Positions 19,103 to 32,900 of a stretch of 64,000 nt of DNA are shown here, one piece after another. Below the pieces are notes generated by a model. It ran no database searches and was not told the origin of the DNA. It saw nothing but the letters and a program-made list of their open reading frames with translations. This stretch comes from Pseudomonas alcaligenes. GTDB taxonomy: Bacteria > Pseudomonadota > Gammaproteobacteria > Pseudomonadales > Pseudomonadaceae. Each line of letters starts with the position of its first letter. The first letter of the stretch is position 1. The stretch lies in assembly GCF_041729615.1 (NCBI RefSeq), contig NZ_CP154874.1, positions 2,795,001-2,859,000 of the forward strand, read 5' to 3'. Position numbers and translations under genes: made by a program.

Positions 19103-19840
19103 ATGCTGATTATCCCCGCTATCGATCTCAAGGACGGCGCCTGCGTGCGCCTGCGCCAGGGCCGCATGGAAGACTCCACGGTGTTCTCCGATGACCCGGT
19201 GAGCATGGCCGCCAAGTGGGTCGAGGGCGGCTGCCGTCGCCTGCACCTGGTCGACCTCAACGGTGCCTTCGAGGGCCAGCCGGTCAACGGCGAGGTGGTC
19301 ACTGCGATCGCCAAGCGCTACCCGAAACTGCCGATCCAGATCGGCGGCGGCATCCGCACCCTGGAAACCATCGAGCATTACGTGCGCGCCGGCGTCAGTT
19401 ACGTGATCATCGGCACCAAGGCCGTTAAAGAGCCAGAATTCGTCAGCGAGGCCTGCAAGGCCTTCCCGGGCAAGGTCATCGTCGGCCTGGATGCCAAGGA
19501 CGGCTTCGTCGCCACTGACGGCTGGGCCGAAGTGTCGAGTGTGCAGGCCACCGACCTGGCCAAGCGTTTCGAAGCCGACGGCGTATCCGCCATCGTTTAT
19601 ACCGACATCGCCAAAGACGGCATGATGCAGGGCTGCAATGTCGAGGCCACCGCGGCCCTGGCCGCCGCCAGCCGCATCCCGGTGATCGCCTCCGGCGGCA
19701 TCCACAACCTCGGCGATGTCGAGAAGCTGCTGCTGGCCCGCTCGCCCGGCATCATCGGCGCCATCACCGGCCGTGCCATCTACGAAGGCACCCTGGATGT
19801 GGCCGAGGCGCAAGCCTTCTGCGATTCCTTCAAAGGCTGA
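19103..19840 (+). CDS. hisA: ProFAR isomerase (phosphoribosylformimino-AICAR isomerase)
   Basis: 245 residues, a (beta/alpha)8 barrel. The N-terminal catalytic Asp8 is in [12 protein letters not shown], the second catalytic Asp is in [15 protein letters not shown], and the phosphate loops are IGGGIRTLE and [10 protein letters not shown]. It catalyses the Amadori isomerisation before the HisHF step. It lies 55 bp after hisH and 11 bp before hisF. Confidence 0.97.
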   Translation: MLIIPAIDLKDGACVRLRQGRMEDSTVFSDDPVSMAAKWVEGGCRRLHLVDLNGAFEGQPVNGEVVTAIAKRYPKLPIQIGGGIRTLETIEHYVRAGVSYVIIGTKAVKEPEFVSEACKAFPGKVIVGLDAKDGFVATDGWAEVSSVQATDLAKRFEADGVSAIVYTDIAKDGMMQGCNVEATAALAAASRIPVIASGGIHNLGDVEKLLLARSPGIIGAITGRAIYEGTLDVAEAQAFCDSFKG

Positions 19841-19851
19841 GGACTGCTGAG

Positions 19852-20610
19852 ATGGCGCTGGCAAAACGCATCATCCCGTGTTTGGACGTGGACAACGGCC
19901 GCGTGGTCAAGGGCGTGAAGTTCGAGAACATCCGCGACGCCGGCGATCCGGTGGAGATCGCCCGTCGCTACGATGAGCAGGGCGCTGACGAGATCACCTT
20001 CCTCGACATCACCGCCAGCGTCGACGGCCGCGACACCACCCTGCACACGGTGGAGCGCATGGCCAGCCAGGTGTTCATCCCGCTCACCGTCGGCGGTGGC
20101 GTGCGCACCGTGCAGGACATCCGCAACCTGCTCAACGCCGGTGCCGACAAGGTCTCGATCAACACCGCCGCGGTGTTCAATCCGGAGTTCGTCGGCGAGG
20201 CCGCTGCGCGTTTCGGCTCGCAGTGCATCGTCGTCGCCATCGACGCCAAGAAAGTCGCCCCGGGTCGCTGGGAGATCTTCACCCACGGCGGGCGCAAGCC
20301 GACCGGCCTGGATGCCGTGGCCTGGGCGAAGAAGATGGAAGATCTCGGCGCCGGCGAGATCCTGCTGACCAGCATGGATCAGGACGGCGTGAAGAGCGGC
20401 TACGACCTGGGCGTGACCCGCGCCATCAGCGAGGCGGTGAATGTGCCGGTGATCGCCTCCGGGGGCGTTGGCAACCTGGAACACCTGGCTGCCGGCATCC
20501 TCGAGGGCAAGGCCGATGCCGTGCTGGCCGCCAGCATCTTCCATTTCGGCGAATACAGCGTGCCCGAGGCCAAGGCCTACCTGGCCAGCCGCGGCATCGT
20601 GGTGCGCTGA
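19852..20610 (+). CDS. hisF: Imidazole glycerol phosphate synthase, cyclase subunit
   Basis: 252 residues. [15 protein letters not shown] with catalytic Asp12, [20 protein letters not shown] with the second catalytic Asp, and [11 protein letters not shown]. It partners HisH to make imidazole glycerol phosphate and AICAR. It is the last gene of the hisBHAF run; a possible terminator hairpin follows at 20623-20645. Confidence 0.97.
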   Translation: MALAKRIIPCLDVDNGRVVKGVKFENIRDAGDPVEIARRYDEQGADEITFLDITASVDGRDTTLHTVERMASQVFIPLTVGGGVRTVQDIRNLLNAGADKVSINTAAVFNPEFVGEAAARFGSQCIVVAIDAKKVAPGRWEIFTHGGRKPTGLDAVAWAKKMEDLGAGEILLTSMDQDGVKSGYDLGVTRAISEAVNVPVIASGGVGNLEHLAAGILEGKADAVLAASIFHFGEYSVPEAKAYLASRGIVVR

Positions 20611-20978
20611 GTCGATTCAAAACGGAGGTGTGCAATGCGCCTCCGGCTTTCCTCTTCTATACCTAATGAAGCGTCTCGGCGGTTTACCCAGGCGGCTTCG
20701 TCCTCTCTCTGACCTCCTGCCATCTGTCCCCCATCGTGACGCTTCGGTCGGCTGAACGGCTATAGCCAAACTGGCTTTATGCCAGCATGCTAGGCTTGTG
20801 GCAAAAAAAGGCTGCCAATAAGTTGACGGGCTCGGGCGGCTAGGTATCGGAATATTTTTCTTGGGACCTAAAGGTCGCAAGTTTTTTGCCGTCACTACGC
20901 AAACGGGATCTCCTCTCCGCGACGGCTTGCCTGGGTGGCAGGGCTGGGGCGGGTCACTCTGTGCAGGTACAAAAAACA
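20611..20978 (+). promoter_or_regulatory. 368-bp leader/promoter region of the giant repeat protein gene
   Basis: A possible hisF terminator (8-bp stem CGGAGGTG/CGCCTCCG, 20623-20645, followed by pyrimidines) opens the region. Several dyads follow: GGCTATAGCC at 20758-20767, CTGGC-N5-GCCAG at 20771-20785, TGGCA-N9-TGCCA at 20799-20817 and GACCT-AA-AGGTC at 20865-20876. TTGACG at 20823-20828 is a possible -35, without a clear -10. The composition is less GC-rich than the flanking genes. A candidate FleQ box is listed separately. No protein-coding gene is supported here. Confidence 0.5.
20814..20827 (+). promoter_or_regulatory. Candidate FleQ box
   Basis: GCCAATAAGTTGAC matches 12 of 14 positions of the FleQ consensus as I recall it (GTCANTAAATTGAC). 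It is 152 bp upstream of the giant protein start. FleQ is the c-di-GMP-responsive regulator of adhesin and polysaccharide genes in Pseudomonas. Confidence 0.45.
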
Positions 20979-23900
20979 ATGAGCAGCATCTTTACTGGCC
21001 TGACCACCGCTCAAGTCGCCGCGCTGACCACCGCGCAAATCGCCGCTTTGACCACTGAAGACATTGCGGGCATGAGCACGGCGCAGATGGTCGCCTTCAC
21101 CACTGCACAGATCCAGGCGCTGTCCACCGAAAGCATCGAGGCGCTCAGTACCGCCCAGCTGCGAGCCATGCAGACGCAGGACTTCGCTGTTCTCACCAGT
21201 GATCAGATCCCCGCGCTGGACGCGACCCAGACCGCTGCGCTGACCACCGCCCAGATAGTCGCCTTGACCACTGCACAGGCGGCCGCGCTGACTGCCACCC
21301 AAGTCGCCGCTCTGACCACCGCCCAGTTGCAGAAGATGGAGAATGCCGATCTGGCAGCTCTGGGCACCGCTCAGATAGCGGCCCTCACCACCGCTCAGGT
21401 GGCCAGCCTGACCACTGTCCAGGTGCCCGCCCTGACCAATGCCCAGGTGGCGGCTCTGGAGGTAGGTGATCTGGCTGTGATGAGCGCAGCCTCGATCAAG
21501 GCTCTGACTGCAAGCCAGGTCGCGGCTCTCACCACTGACCAGATTCAGGCCCTGAGCGCATTGCAGATTGCTGCTCTGGACACCGACATAGGCTCGCTGA
21601 CGACGGCGCAGATCGTCGCTCTCGAGTCGGACCAGGTCGCGGCGTTGAACTCCATTCAGGTCGGTGCCCTGACGCCTGCCAAGCTGGCGGCACTCGAGGC
21701 CAGTGATGTCGCATTCCTGACCACGGCAGTCGTGGCCGCCCTCAAGACCAATCAGATCGCCGGCCTGACCACCGCGCAGCTGGAGGCACTGACCACCCTG
21801 CAGGTCAGCAAGCTCAACTCCGCCCAGCTGGCCGCGTTGACTACCGTGCAGATCCAGGCGCTCGAAGAGGCCGATCTGGCTGCCATTTCTACTGCCGTCA
21901 TCGCCGGTCTGACCACTGCTCAGGTCGCAGCGCTGACCACCGACCAGGTTCAGGCGCTGACCAGTGCGCAGGTTGCCAGGCTGGATACGGCTGACGTGCG
22001 CGCACTGACGACCGCTCAGCTGGATGCCATGGATAGTGCGCAAATCGGTGCCATGACCTCGGCACAGGTCGTGGCGCTGACGACTGCGCAACTGCGCGCC
22101 ATCGAAGCAGGGGATCTCGCTGCGCTCAGCTCCGCAGCCATTGGCGCCCTGACGACTGCCCAGGTGGCCAGTCTCACCACCGAGCAGGTCGAGGCCCTGA
22201 CCACCCTGCAGGTGCGCTCGCTGAAGTCGACGCAACTGGCTGCCATGTCCACGGCCCAGGTACGCGCCCTGGAGACCGCGGACGTCGCGGCGATTTCCAC
22301 TGCCAGCATCGCTGGCCTGACCACCGCGCAGGTCGCGGCCCTGACCACCGATCAGGTGCAGGCCCTGAGTGCGGCCCAGCTTGCCCGGCTCGATACGGCC
22401 GACGTCAAGGCGCTGACCACTGCGCAGGTCGAGGCCCTGGACTCGGTACAGATCGCCGGCCTGACCAGCACCCAGGTGCTGGCCTTGACCACGGCGCAGG
22501 TCGCGGCCATCGGCCTGGACATTACCGGCATCGCTACTGCCACCCTGGCATCCATGACCACGGCGCAAGTGTCCAAGCTGAGCACGGAGCAGATCGAGGC
22601 CCTGACCACCGCCCAGGCCGCGGCCCTGACCTCTGCCCAGGTGACCGCCCTGAGCACCACCGCCATCCAGGCCATCGAAGTGGCGGATATCGCCGTCATC
22701 AATACCGCCGCCATCAAGGGCCTGACCACGGCGCAGGTGCGGGCACTGACCAGCGACCAGGTCGCCGCCCTCACTTCCGCACAGATCCGCGCCATGGACG
22801 CGGTCGATGTGGCCGCGCTGACCTCCGACAGCATCGCCGCGCTGACCACCCTGCAGATCAGCGCCCTGACTGCCGGCCAGATCGCGGCACTGACTACGGT
22901 GCAGATCCAGGCCATCGAGACCCAGGACCTGGCTGTCCTGTCGCCGGCTACCATCGCCGGTCTGACCACTGCGCAAATCCGCGCCCTGACCGTTGATCAG
23001 CTGGAGTCCCTGACCACCGCCCAGGCTGCAGCGCTCACCGGTACTCAGGTTGCTGCCATGACCACTGCGCAGATTGCTGCGCTGGAAGTGGCCGATATCG
23101 CCAAACTGTCCACTGCCGCCATGGTCGGACTGACCAGTGCCCAGGTGTCGGCGCTCACCGATGCCCAGTTGCAGGCGCTGACCACCGCGCAGATATCCAA
23201 GATCGATGCTGCAGATATCAAGGGGCTGAGTACCGCCGACATCGAACTGCTCAGTGCTGCACAGATCGGTGCACTGACTGCCGTCCAGGCGGCCGCGTTG
23301 AGCACTGCCCAGGTTCGAGCTATCGAGGTCGCCGACATCCCGTCGCTGTCCACCGCCTTCGTCAAGGCCCTGAGCACGGCGCAGGTCGCCGCCTTGACCA
23401 CCGATCAGATAGTGGCCCTGACCACGGCTCAGGTCGCTGCTCTGGACCCGGCTGACCTGGCTGCGCTGGGCACCGCCCAGCTGGTCGCCCTGAGCCCCTC
23501 CCAGGCTGCGGCCCTCACTTCGGCGCAGGTCGCCGCGCTGCCTGCCGCCAAGCTGGCGGCTCTGGAAGAGGCCGATCTGGCGGCTCTGACTACTCAGGCC
23601 ATGCGCGGGCTCGGCAGTGCCCAGATTGGCGGCCTGACCACCGACCAGGTGGTAGCCCTGACCACGGCCCAGGCGGCTGCTCTGACCTCGGCGCAGATCG
23701 TCGGCCTGAAGACTGCACAGATCGCTGCCCTCGAGGAGCAGGATCTGGCGGCGCTGTCCACCGCCGCAATCGCCGGCATGAGTACGCTGCAGATCGCCAG
23801 CCTGCAGGCGAGCCAGGTCGATGACCTGACCAGCATGCAGATCAAGGCCATCGAGACGGCGGACATCAAGGCCATGACTACCGACCAGATGGCGGCGCTC

Positions 23901-26900
23901 ACCGCGCCCCAGGTCGCGGCTCTGACCATTCCGCAGCTGGTGGCGATGACCACCGCACAGATAGATGCCCTCAACTCGCCGCTCAGTGCCGAGCAGCTGG
24001 TCGCCCGGGAAATCGGGGCCCTGACCACTGCAGATATCAGGGCGCTGACCACTGCACAGATTGCCGCCTGGACGACCGCCCATGCCGCCGCGCTGACCTC
24101 GACCCAGGTCGCAGCCATGTCCACGGTGCAGATCCGCGCCTTCGAGACCGCCGACCTGCAGGCATTGTCGGCCAGCGTCATCAAGGGGCTCAGCACGGCG
24201 CAGGTGTCCAAGCTGACCAACCTCCAGGTGCGGGCACTTACCACCGCCCAGATCGCTGCCCTGGAAACCGCCGACCTGGTGGCGCTCAGTTCTGCCCAGG
24301 TGGTGGCCCTGACCACTACCCAGGCCGCCGCCCTGAGTACCGCGCAAGCGTTGGCATTGACCACCACCCAGGTGCGGGCTCTGGAAACCGCTGATCTGGC
24401 TGCACTCAGTACTGCGGCTATCAGCAAGCTGTCCGTCACTCAGATCACGGCCCTCAGCCCAAGCCAGATCGCCGCGCTTACCACCGACCAGATGCAGGCG
24501 TTGACTGCCGCACAGATCAAGGCACTGACCACCGCGCAGATGCAGGCATTGACCGCCGAGCAATTTGCCGCACTGGGCTCTGCCCAGGTCGCCGCCTTGG
24601 ACACTGCCGACGTGGTGGCTTTGACCACGGCTCAGGTGGCGGCGCTATCAACCGCCCAAGTGGCTGCCTTGAGCTCGGCCCAGATCATCGCCCTGACCAG
24701 CAAGCAGGTCGCGGCCCTGACCAGCGACCAGGTCGATGTGCTCAGCACGGCGCAGATCGTTGCGCTCGGCAGTGAGGACTTCAAGGCCATGAGCACGGCG
24801 CAGATCGCAGTGCTCGACTCGGCGCAGATTCGTGCCCTGCAGACGGCCGATATTGCGGCGCTGACCAGTGCGCACTTCATGGCCCTTAGTATGGCGCAGC
24901 TGGCGGCCCTGAGCACTGCGCAGGTTCGAGCCATCGAGACTGCAGACTTGCGGCAACTGAATTCGGTGCAGATCGCCTCGCTCAGCTCCAGCCAGGTCGC
25001 GGCTCTTTCCACCGATCAGGTGTCCAAGCTGCTTACCGGGCAAATTGCTGCCCTGGAAACCCAGGACCTCCTGGCGCTCAGTACGGCGGCCATCGTCAGC
25101 CTGACCAACGCGCAGGTGGCTGCGTTGAGCACGGCGCAGATTGCCGCGCTGAGTACTGCCCAGATCGCGGCTCTGCAGACCGGCGATCTGGTCGTTCTGG
25201 ATAGCGCGCAGATCGTCGCGCTGACCACTGCGCAGGTAGGCGCCCTGACTTCGCTGCAGATCGCCGCCATGACGCCCGAGCAGATCGCGGCTCTGCAGAC
25301 CCAGGATCTGGTGCGGCTCTCGACAGCCCAGATCAAGGCCCTGACGTCGACCCAGATGGCCGAGCTCACCACCGAGCAACTGGCTGCCCTGACCACCGCC
25401 CAGGTTGCAGCGCTGGAGACTGCCGATCTGCGTGCACTCAGCGAGGATCAGGTCGCTGCCTTGAGCAGTGCCCAGATCGCCGCCCTGACCACGGCCCAGG
25501 TCGTCAGCCTGACTTCCACCCAGGTGGCCGCATTCGAGCCCGAGGATATTGCCGGCCTCGGCCTTGCCGCATTCAGGGTGCTGACCACGGCCCAGCTGCG
25601 TGCATTGGGCGAGGAGCAACTGGCCGCCCTGACCACGGCCCAGGCTGCCGCGCTGAGCAGCACCCAGATTCGTGGGCTGACCGTCAGCCAACTGGCTGCC
25701 CTCGAAACTGCCGACCTGGCAGCTCTGACCACCGGCAGCATCGCCGCCCTGCTCAGCAACCAGATTCAGGGGCTGACATCGGAACAGATCGCCGCCCTGA
25801 CCACCGCCCAGATCAAGGCTCTCAGCACCCAGCAGATCGCTCTGCTGAGCGAGGAGCAGATCGCGGCCATCGAGACCGCCGACCTCCGGCAACTGACCAG
25901 TGCTGCCATCAAGGCCCTCAGCAGTGCTCAGATCGCGGCACTCAGTAGCGCGCAGGTCGCCGTCCTGGATACCGCCCAGATTGCGGCTTTGGATACCGTT
26001 GATGTCGCTGCCCTGAGCCAGGAGCAGTTGCAGGCCCTGAGCAGTGTTCAGCTGCGCGCCCTGACGACCGCCCAGATAGTAGCGCTCGGCTCGGACCAGG
26101 TAGCCGCACTGGCCACCGAACAGATCGAGGCCCTGACCACGCTTCAGGTACGCGCACTGGAAACAGTCGACCTGCGCGCCCTGAGCGTGGAGCAGGTACA
26201 GGTGCTGACCACTGCGCAAGTCGTCGCCCTGACCACTGCCCAGATAGCTGCGCTGACCTCCGACCAGGTGGCCGCACTGGAGGTTGACGACCTGCTCGTA
26301 CTGTCCACCGCCAGCATCAAGGCACTGGGATCGGACCAGGTGGCCGCGCTGACCAGCGACCAGGTGTCGGCATTGACCACGGCCCAGGTTGCTGCCCTGG
26401 ATAGCCAGGATGTTGCCGCCCTCAGCACCGCACAGATCGTGGCGCTCACCAATGAGCAGATGGCCGCGCTGAGCTCCAGCCAGCTCGCCGCCCTCAGCAG
26501 TGTGCAGATTGCTGCTATCGAGACTTCCGACCTGCAACAGCTGTCCACCACGGTCATCCGCAACCTCACCACGGTACAGGTTCAGGCCCTGACCACCGAC
26601 CAGGTGCAGGCCCTGACGGGCTCGCAGGTCGGCGCGCTGACCACGGCCCAGGTGGCCAGCCTGAGCACCGATCAGGTCATCGCCCTGGATGCCGAAGATC
26701 TGGCCCTGCTTGGCACGGCCCAGATAGTCGCCCTGAGCACCGCCCAGGTTGCTGCCTTGACCGTCGAGCAGGTGGCCAACCTCGGTTCCGATCAGTTGGC
26801 TGCATTGGAAACCGCTGATATTCGTGCTCTGGGTACCGCGCAGATCGCTGCGCTGACCGAGGAGCAGGTGGTCGCCCTGCGTTCGGCGCAACTGGCCGCC

Positions 26901-29900
26901 CTGACCACCGATCAGATTCGCGCTCTCGAGGCCCAGGACCTGGCGGCCCTGACCAGCGCTGCCATTGCGGGCCTCACCACCGCCCAGACCCAGGCCCTGA
27001 CCACCGCGCAGATCGCCGCTCTGACCGAGAGCCAGGTACCGGCGCTGACCAGTGCCCAGATCGCCGTGCTCAGCACCGAGCAGATCGCCGCCTTCGAGCC
27101 GGCCGACCTGGCTGTCCTGGCACCGTCCACCATTGCCGGCTTCAACTCCGCGCAAATGGCCGCGCTGAGCACGGCCCAGATCACCGCGCTGACTTCCGAC
27201 CAGCTGGCGGCACTGGATGCTTCCGACCTGGCTGCCTTCAGCACCGAGCAGATCGTCGCCCTGACCCAGACCCAGGTCAGGGGCCTGACCTCCGCTCAGG
27301 TCGCGGCGCTGAGCACCGAGCAACTGGCGGCCATGGAAACCGCCGATCTGTCCCGACTGACCACGGCGGCTGTCGGCGCGCTGTCCTCGGCGCAGCTGGC
27401 GGCCCTGACTCTGGATCAGGTTGCCGCGCTGACCGCCTCGCAGATGGGGGCGCTGGCCACTGCCAGCCTGGCCGGCCTGAGCACCGAGCAGGTCGCGACC
27501 TTGTCTTCCACCCAGGTGGCAGCTCTGAGCGTCGATCAGGTGGCGGTGCTGAGCACTGCGCAGATCGCGGCACTGGATGCCGTGGATGTCGCCGCATTGA
27601 GCAACACCCGCATCGCTGCCCTGACCACCGCCCAGGTGGCAGCCCTGACCCTCGGCCAGCTGGAGGCCCTGAGCACGTCCCAGGTGCGAGCTCTGGAAAC
27701 CGAGGATGTGGCAGCCCTGACCACCACCCAGGTCGCCGCTCTGGATACCGCCCAGGTAGCCGCCCTGACCACCGCGCAGGTGGTCGCCCTGACCACTGCG
27801 CAGGTCCGTGCGCTGACCGTCGAGCAGCTTGAAGCGCTCAGCGGCGCTCAGGTTGCCGCGCTGGAGACCGAAGATCTGGTCGCCTTGACCACCGATCAGC
27901 TGCAGGCGCTGTCCACCGAACAGGTGGCGGCACTGAAGACCGCCCAGATCGCCGCTCTGACCACGGCCCAGGTCGTGGCTCTGGAGGCGGGCGACATCGC
28001 CGGTCTCAGCGCTGCCCAGCTGGTGGCGCTGACGACTGCGCAGGCTGCTGTTCTGACCATTGATCAGATCGTCGCACTGGGCACCGCCCAGATCCGCGCA
28101 CTGGAAACCGCCGATCTGGCGGTGCTGCCGACCGATCGCATCGCTGCACTTTCCACCGCCCAGCTGGAGGCCCTGTCCACGGCTCAGGTGGTCGCGCTGA
28201 CCACTGCCCAGGTCCGTGCCCTGACCTCCGAGCAGGTGGCCGCCCTGAGCACGACCCAGGTGCGTGCCCTGGCCACCGACGATCTGGCTGCCCTGGGTAC
28301 CGATCAGATCGCCGCGCTGACCCAGGATCAGATCGCTGCCCTGAGCAATGCCCAGGTGGTGGCCCTGACCACTGCCCAGGCGGCTGCCATCGAGGTGGCC
28401 GATCTGGCCGGCCTCAGTACAGCCCAGCTGCAGGCTCTGCAGACCGATGATCTGGCCGCGCTGACCACGGCGCAGATTGCCGCGCTGAACAATGCCCAGC
28501 TCGCCGCGCTGAGCACCGCCCAGATCGTCGCGTTGACCAGTGCCCAGGTCGCTGCGCTGACCAATGGCCAGGTACAGGCGCTGTCTACCGCCCAGGTTCG
28601 TGCCCTGGAAACCGTCGACCTGGCCGCGCTGACGACCGCGCAGGTACAGGCCCTGACCACCGCCCAGATGGTGGCGCTGAGCAGCGCCCAGGTTGCCGCG
28701 CTGACCCAGACCCAGATCGCCGCCCTCGAGAGCAGTGACCTGCGTGCCTTGACCACGGCGCAGATCGTGGCGCTGACCACGGCGCAGATTCAGGCGCTGA
28801 CCACCGCCCAGATCACCCAGCTGACCAGTGCCCAGATCGCGGCGCTGGAGACTGCCGATCTGGCCGCCCTCAGCCAGGAGCAGGTGTTCGCCCTCAGCGG
28901 CTCGCAGCCGACTGCTCTGACCACTGCGCAGATTGCCAGCCTGCCGACCGCCCAGATCGCTGCCTGGCAGACTGCCGACCTGGCCAACCTCACCACGGCG
29001 CAGATTCAGGCTCTTACCACTGCACAAATGCAGGCGCTGACTCTCGACCAGGTGCCGGCGCTGACCACGCTGCAGATCCGTGCCCTGGAAACCGCCGATC
29101 TGGCCGCCCTCACGGCCGAGCAGATCGCCAATCTGACCACCGCGCAGGTGGCCGCGCTGACGACTACCCAGGTCGAAGCGCTGACCACCGCCCAGGTGGC
29201 TGCGTTGGAAACGGTGGATCTGGTAGCCCTTAGCACCCAGCAGATCCGTGCTCTGGAAAGTGCAGATCTGGCGGCACTGACCGATGAGCAGATTGCCGCG
29301 CTGACCACGGCCCAGGTGCAGGCCCTGACCACGGCGCAGATCAACAAGCTGACGGCTGGGCAGATTGCCGCTCTGCAGACCGTCGACGTCGCGGCCCTGA
29401 CCACGGCGCAGATCGTGGCGCTGACCACGGCGCAGATTCAGGCTCTGGGTGCGGCGCAGATCGCGGCGCTGACCACGGCACAGGTGCGCGCGCTGGAGAC
29501 GAGCGATGTGGCCGTGCTGACTGCCGAGCAGATTGCCGCGCTGACCACGCAGCAGGTTCAGGCCCTGAGCACTGCCCAGATCGTGGCGCTGACCACGGCG
29601 CAGATCCAGGCCCTGGAGGCCGCCGATCTGCAGGCGCTGACCACGGCGCAGCTGGTGGCCATGCAGACGGTTGACCTGGCTGCACTGCGCACCGATCAGA
29701 TCGAGGCGCTGACCACTGCCCAGTTCGCTGCCCTGACCAGCAGCCAGCTGGTGGCACTGACCACCGAGCAGGTTGCGGCCATCGAGACTGTCGACCTGGT
29801 GGCACTCAGTGCCAGCCAGATTTCCAAGCTGGAGACCGCCGATGTGGCGGCCCTGCAGGGTGCCCAGGTTGCCGCGCTGACCACGGCGCAGGCCGTTGCC

Positions 29901-32900
29901 CTGACGACTGTGCAGATCGCCGCGTTGACCAGCGACCAGGTGGCTGCTCTGGAGGTCGCCGACCTGGCCGTACTGACCACGGCGCAGATCCGGGCCATTG
30001 ATGCCGCCGATCTGGCTGCACTGAGCACGGCACAGATCCAGGCCCTGACCACCGCTCAAGCGGCGGCCCTGACCACGGCGCAGGTTGCTGCGCTGGCCCC
30101 CGCACAGGTTGCGGCTCTGGAAAATGCCGATCTGGCTGCCCTGGGTACCGCACAGATCCAGGCCATGAGCTCGGCGCAACTGGGCGCCCTCACCAGTGCC
30201 CAGCTGCAAGCGCTGTCCGTGGCGCAGATCAAGGCGATTGAAACGGCCGATCTGGCTGCCCTGGGTGCCAACCAGGTGAACAAGCTGACCACCACCCAGG
30301 TGCAGGCTCTCACCAGTGCCCAGTTGATCGCCCTGACCACCGCCCAGGTCGAATCGCTGACCACCGCTCAGGTGGCCGCGTTGACCACCGCGCAGATTCA
30401 GGCACTGCAGACCGCTGATGTGGCGGTGCTGACGCCGGCGCAGATCATCGCGCTGACCACTGATCAGGCGGCGGCCCTGACCGGGGCGCAGCTGGCTGCA
30501 CTGACCGCCGACCAGATTGCAGCCCTGCAAACGGCTGATCTGGCAGCCATTGGTACCCTGGTGATCCCAAGCCTGACCGTCGGCCAGATCGCGGCCCTCA
30601 GCGAAGCCCAGGTGGCGGCCCTGACCACGGCGCAGATCGCGGCAATGCAGACCACTGATCTGGTGGCGCTGAGTGCCGATCAGATCGTCGCGCTGACCCC
30701 GGCGCAAGTGGCTGCGCTGACCACGGCGCAGCTGGCCAGCCTGACCACGGCGCAGATCGAGGCCCTGGAAGTGGCTGACCTGCAGGCACTCAGCACGGCA
30801 CAGATTGCCGCGCTGACCACGGCGCAGGTGCAGACGCTGAGCCAGGCCCAGGTAGCCGCATTGAGTACCGTCCAGATACGTGCCCTGGAAACCACCGATC
30901 TGGCCGTGCTCACCAGCGACCAACTGGCCGCGCTGACTACTGCGCAGGTGCAGGCGCTGACCACCACGCAGATTGTGGCCCTGACCACGGCGCAGATGTC
31001 CGCCCTGGAGACCGTCGACATCGCGGCGCTGACCACGGCGCAGATCGTCGCCCTGCAGACTGCCGATCTGGCGGCGCTGACCGTCGAACAGATCGCGGCG
31101 CTGACCTCGGCCCAGGTGGCCAAGCTGACCACGACGCAGATCCAGGCCCTGACCACGGCCCAGGTGGCCGCGATCGAAAGTGGTGATCTGGGCGCGCTGA
31201 GCAATGCCCAGCTGCAGGCCCTGAGCACGGCTCAGGTGCGTGCACTGACTGCCGAGCAGATCGCGGCGCTGAGTCCGGCAAGCGTTGCCGCATTGTCCAC
31301 CGCGAGCATCCAGGCCCTGAGCACGGCCCAGGTCGTCGCGCTGACCAGCGATCAGGTGGCCGCTCTGGGGACTGCCCAGGTCGTTGCTCTGGGCACTGCC
31401 CAGGTGGCGGCGCTGCAGACTGCCGATCTGGCGGCCCTGACCACGGCACAGATTCGTGCCCTGGAAAATGCCGATCTGCAGGCGTTGAGCCAGCAGCAGA
31501 TCGCCAGCCTGACCAGCGCCCAGGTCGCGGCCCTGAGCACCGCCCAGGTGGCTGCGCTGGGTACCGCCCAGGTGGCGGCGCTGCAGAGCACCGACCTGCA
31601 GGCGCTGAGTACCGCGCAGATCGTGGCCCTGAGCAGCGATCAGGTGCGGGCGCTGAGTGGCGAGCAAGTCGCGGCCCTGAGCACCGCCCAGCTGCGCGCG
31701 CTGGAAACGGCCGACATCGCCGCACTCAGTACCGACCAGGTGATCGCCCTGACGCCTGCCCAGGCGGCGGCGCTGACCACGGCGCAGATCGTGGCCCTGA
31801 GTACCGCTCAGGTCGCTGCCCTGGAAGTGGCCGACCTGGCGGCGCTGACCACGGCGCAGATCCGCGCGCTGGAAACCGCGGATATCGCGGTGCTCAGCGA
31901 AGATCAGGTCACTGCGCTGAGCACGGCTCAGATTGCGGCCCTGTCCACCGCTCAGGTGGTTGCATTGACGTCGGCTCAGGTCGAGCTGCTGTCCGTGGCC
32001 CAGGTCGCCGCGCTGACCACCGCACAGGTGGCGGCATTGCAGACAGCCGATATCGCGGCGTTCTCCGATATCCAGCTGGTTGCCCTGACCTCGGCCCAGG
32101 CAGCTGCCCTGACCGGTGCGCAGATTGCAGCCCTCAGCCCGGATCAGATAGCTGCGCTGCAGGCGGTCGACTTTGCCGCACTGTCCACCGCCGCGATCGT
32201 CGGCCTGACCACGGCGCAGGTCGCCAACCTGACCCTGGCCCAGGTCGCTGCACTGACCAGCAGCCAGCTGGCCGCCATGGAAGTGGCTGATCTCGCGGCG
32301 ATGACGCCTGAGCAGTTGGCCGAACTCACCACAGAACAGGCTGCTGCGCTGACCAGTGCCCAGTTGGCAGCTCTCGACGCCGATCAACTCGCCGCGCTGG
32401 ATCCTGACGCCCTGACGGCGGCAGAGATCGAGTTCATCGAGTCGCTAACCACGGACACCGTGCCGGCGCTGACCGCCGAGCAGGTGGCGGCCTTCACCAC
32501 CCGCCAGATCCGTATTCTGGAAACCGAAGATCTGGCTGCTCTGACCACGCTGCAGGTGCAGGCCCTGACCACCGAGCAGGTGCAGGCCCTGACCACGCTG
32601 CAGATCCAGGCGCTGACCACGGCCCAGGTGGCCGCTCTGGAAAGCCAGGATCTGGCCGCGCTGAGCAATGCCCAGCTGGTGGCGCTGACCACGGCGCAAG
32701 CCGCGGCGCTGACCGACAGCCAGATCGATGCGCTCAGCACGGCACAGGTTCGGGCCTTGGAAGTGGCCGATCTGGCCGCACTCAGTGCCGGTCGTATCGC
32801 CGGCCTGAGTACCGACCAGGTGGCTGCCCTCACTGGTGCACAGATCCAGGGGCTGACCACGGCACAGGTCGTGGCGCTGACGGGCGAACAGATTGCGGCG

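Noticed and set aside
20886..20978. Upstream TTG start adding 31 residues to the giant protein
   Set aside because: The extension is not repeat-like, begins at a rare TTG without a ribosome site, and lies in the dyad-rich leader.
20840..20978. c-di-GMP riboswitch upstream of the giant gene
   Set aside because: GACCT-AA-AGGTC followed by GCAAG looked suggestive, but the conserved GEMM core and tetraloop-receptor are not present.
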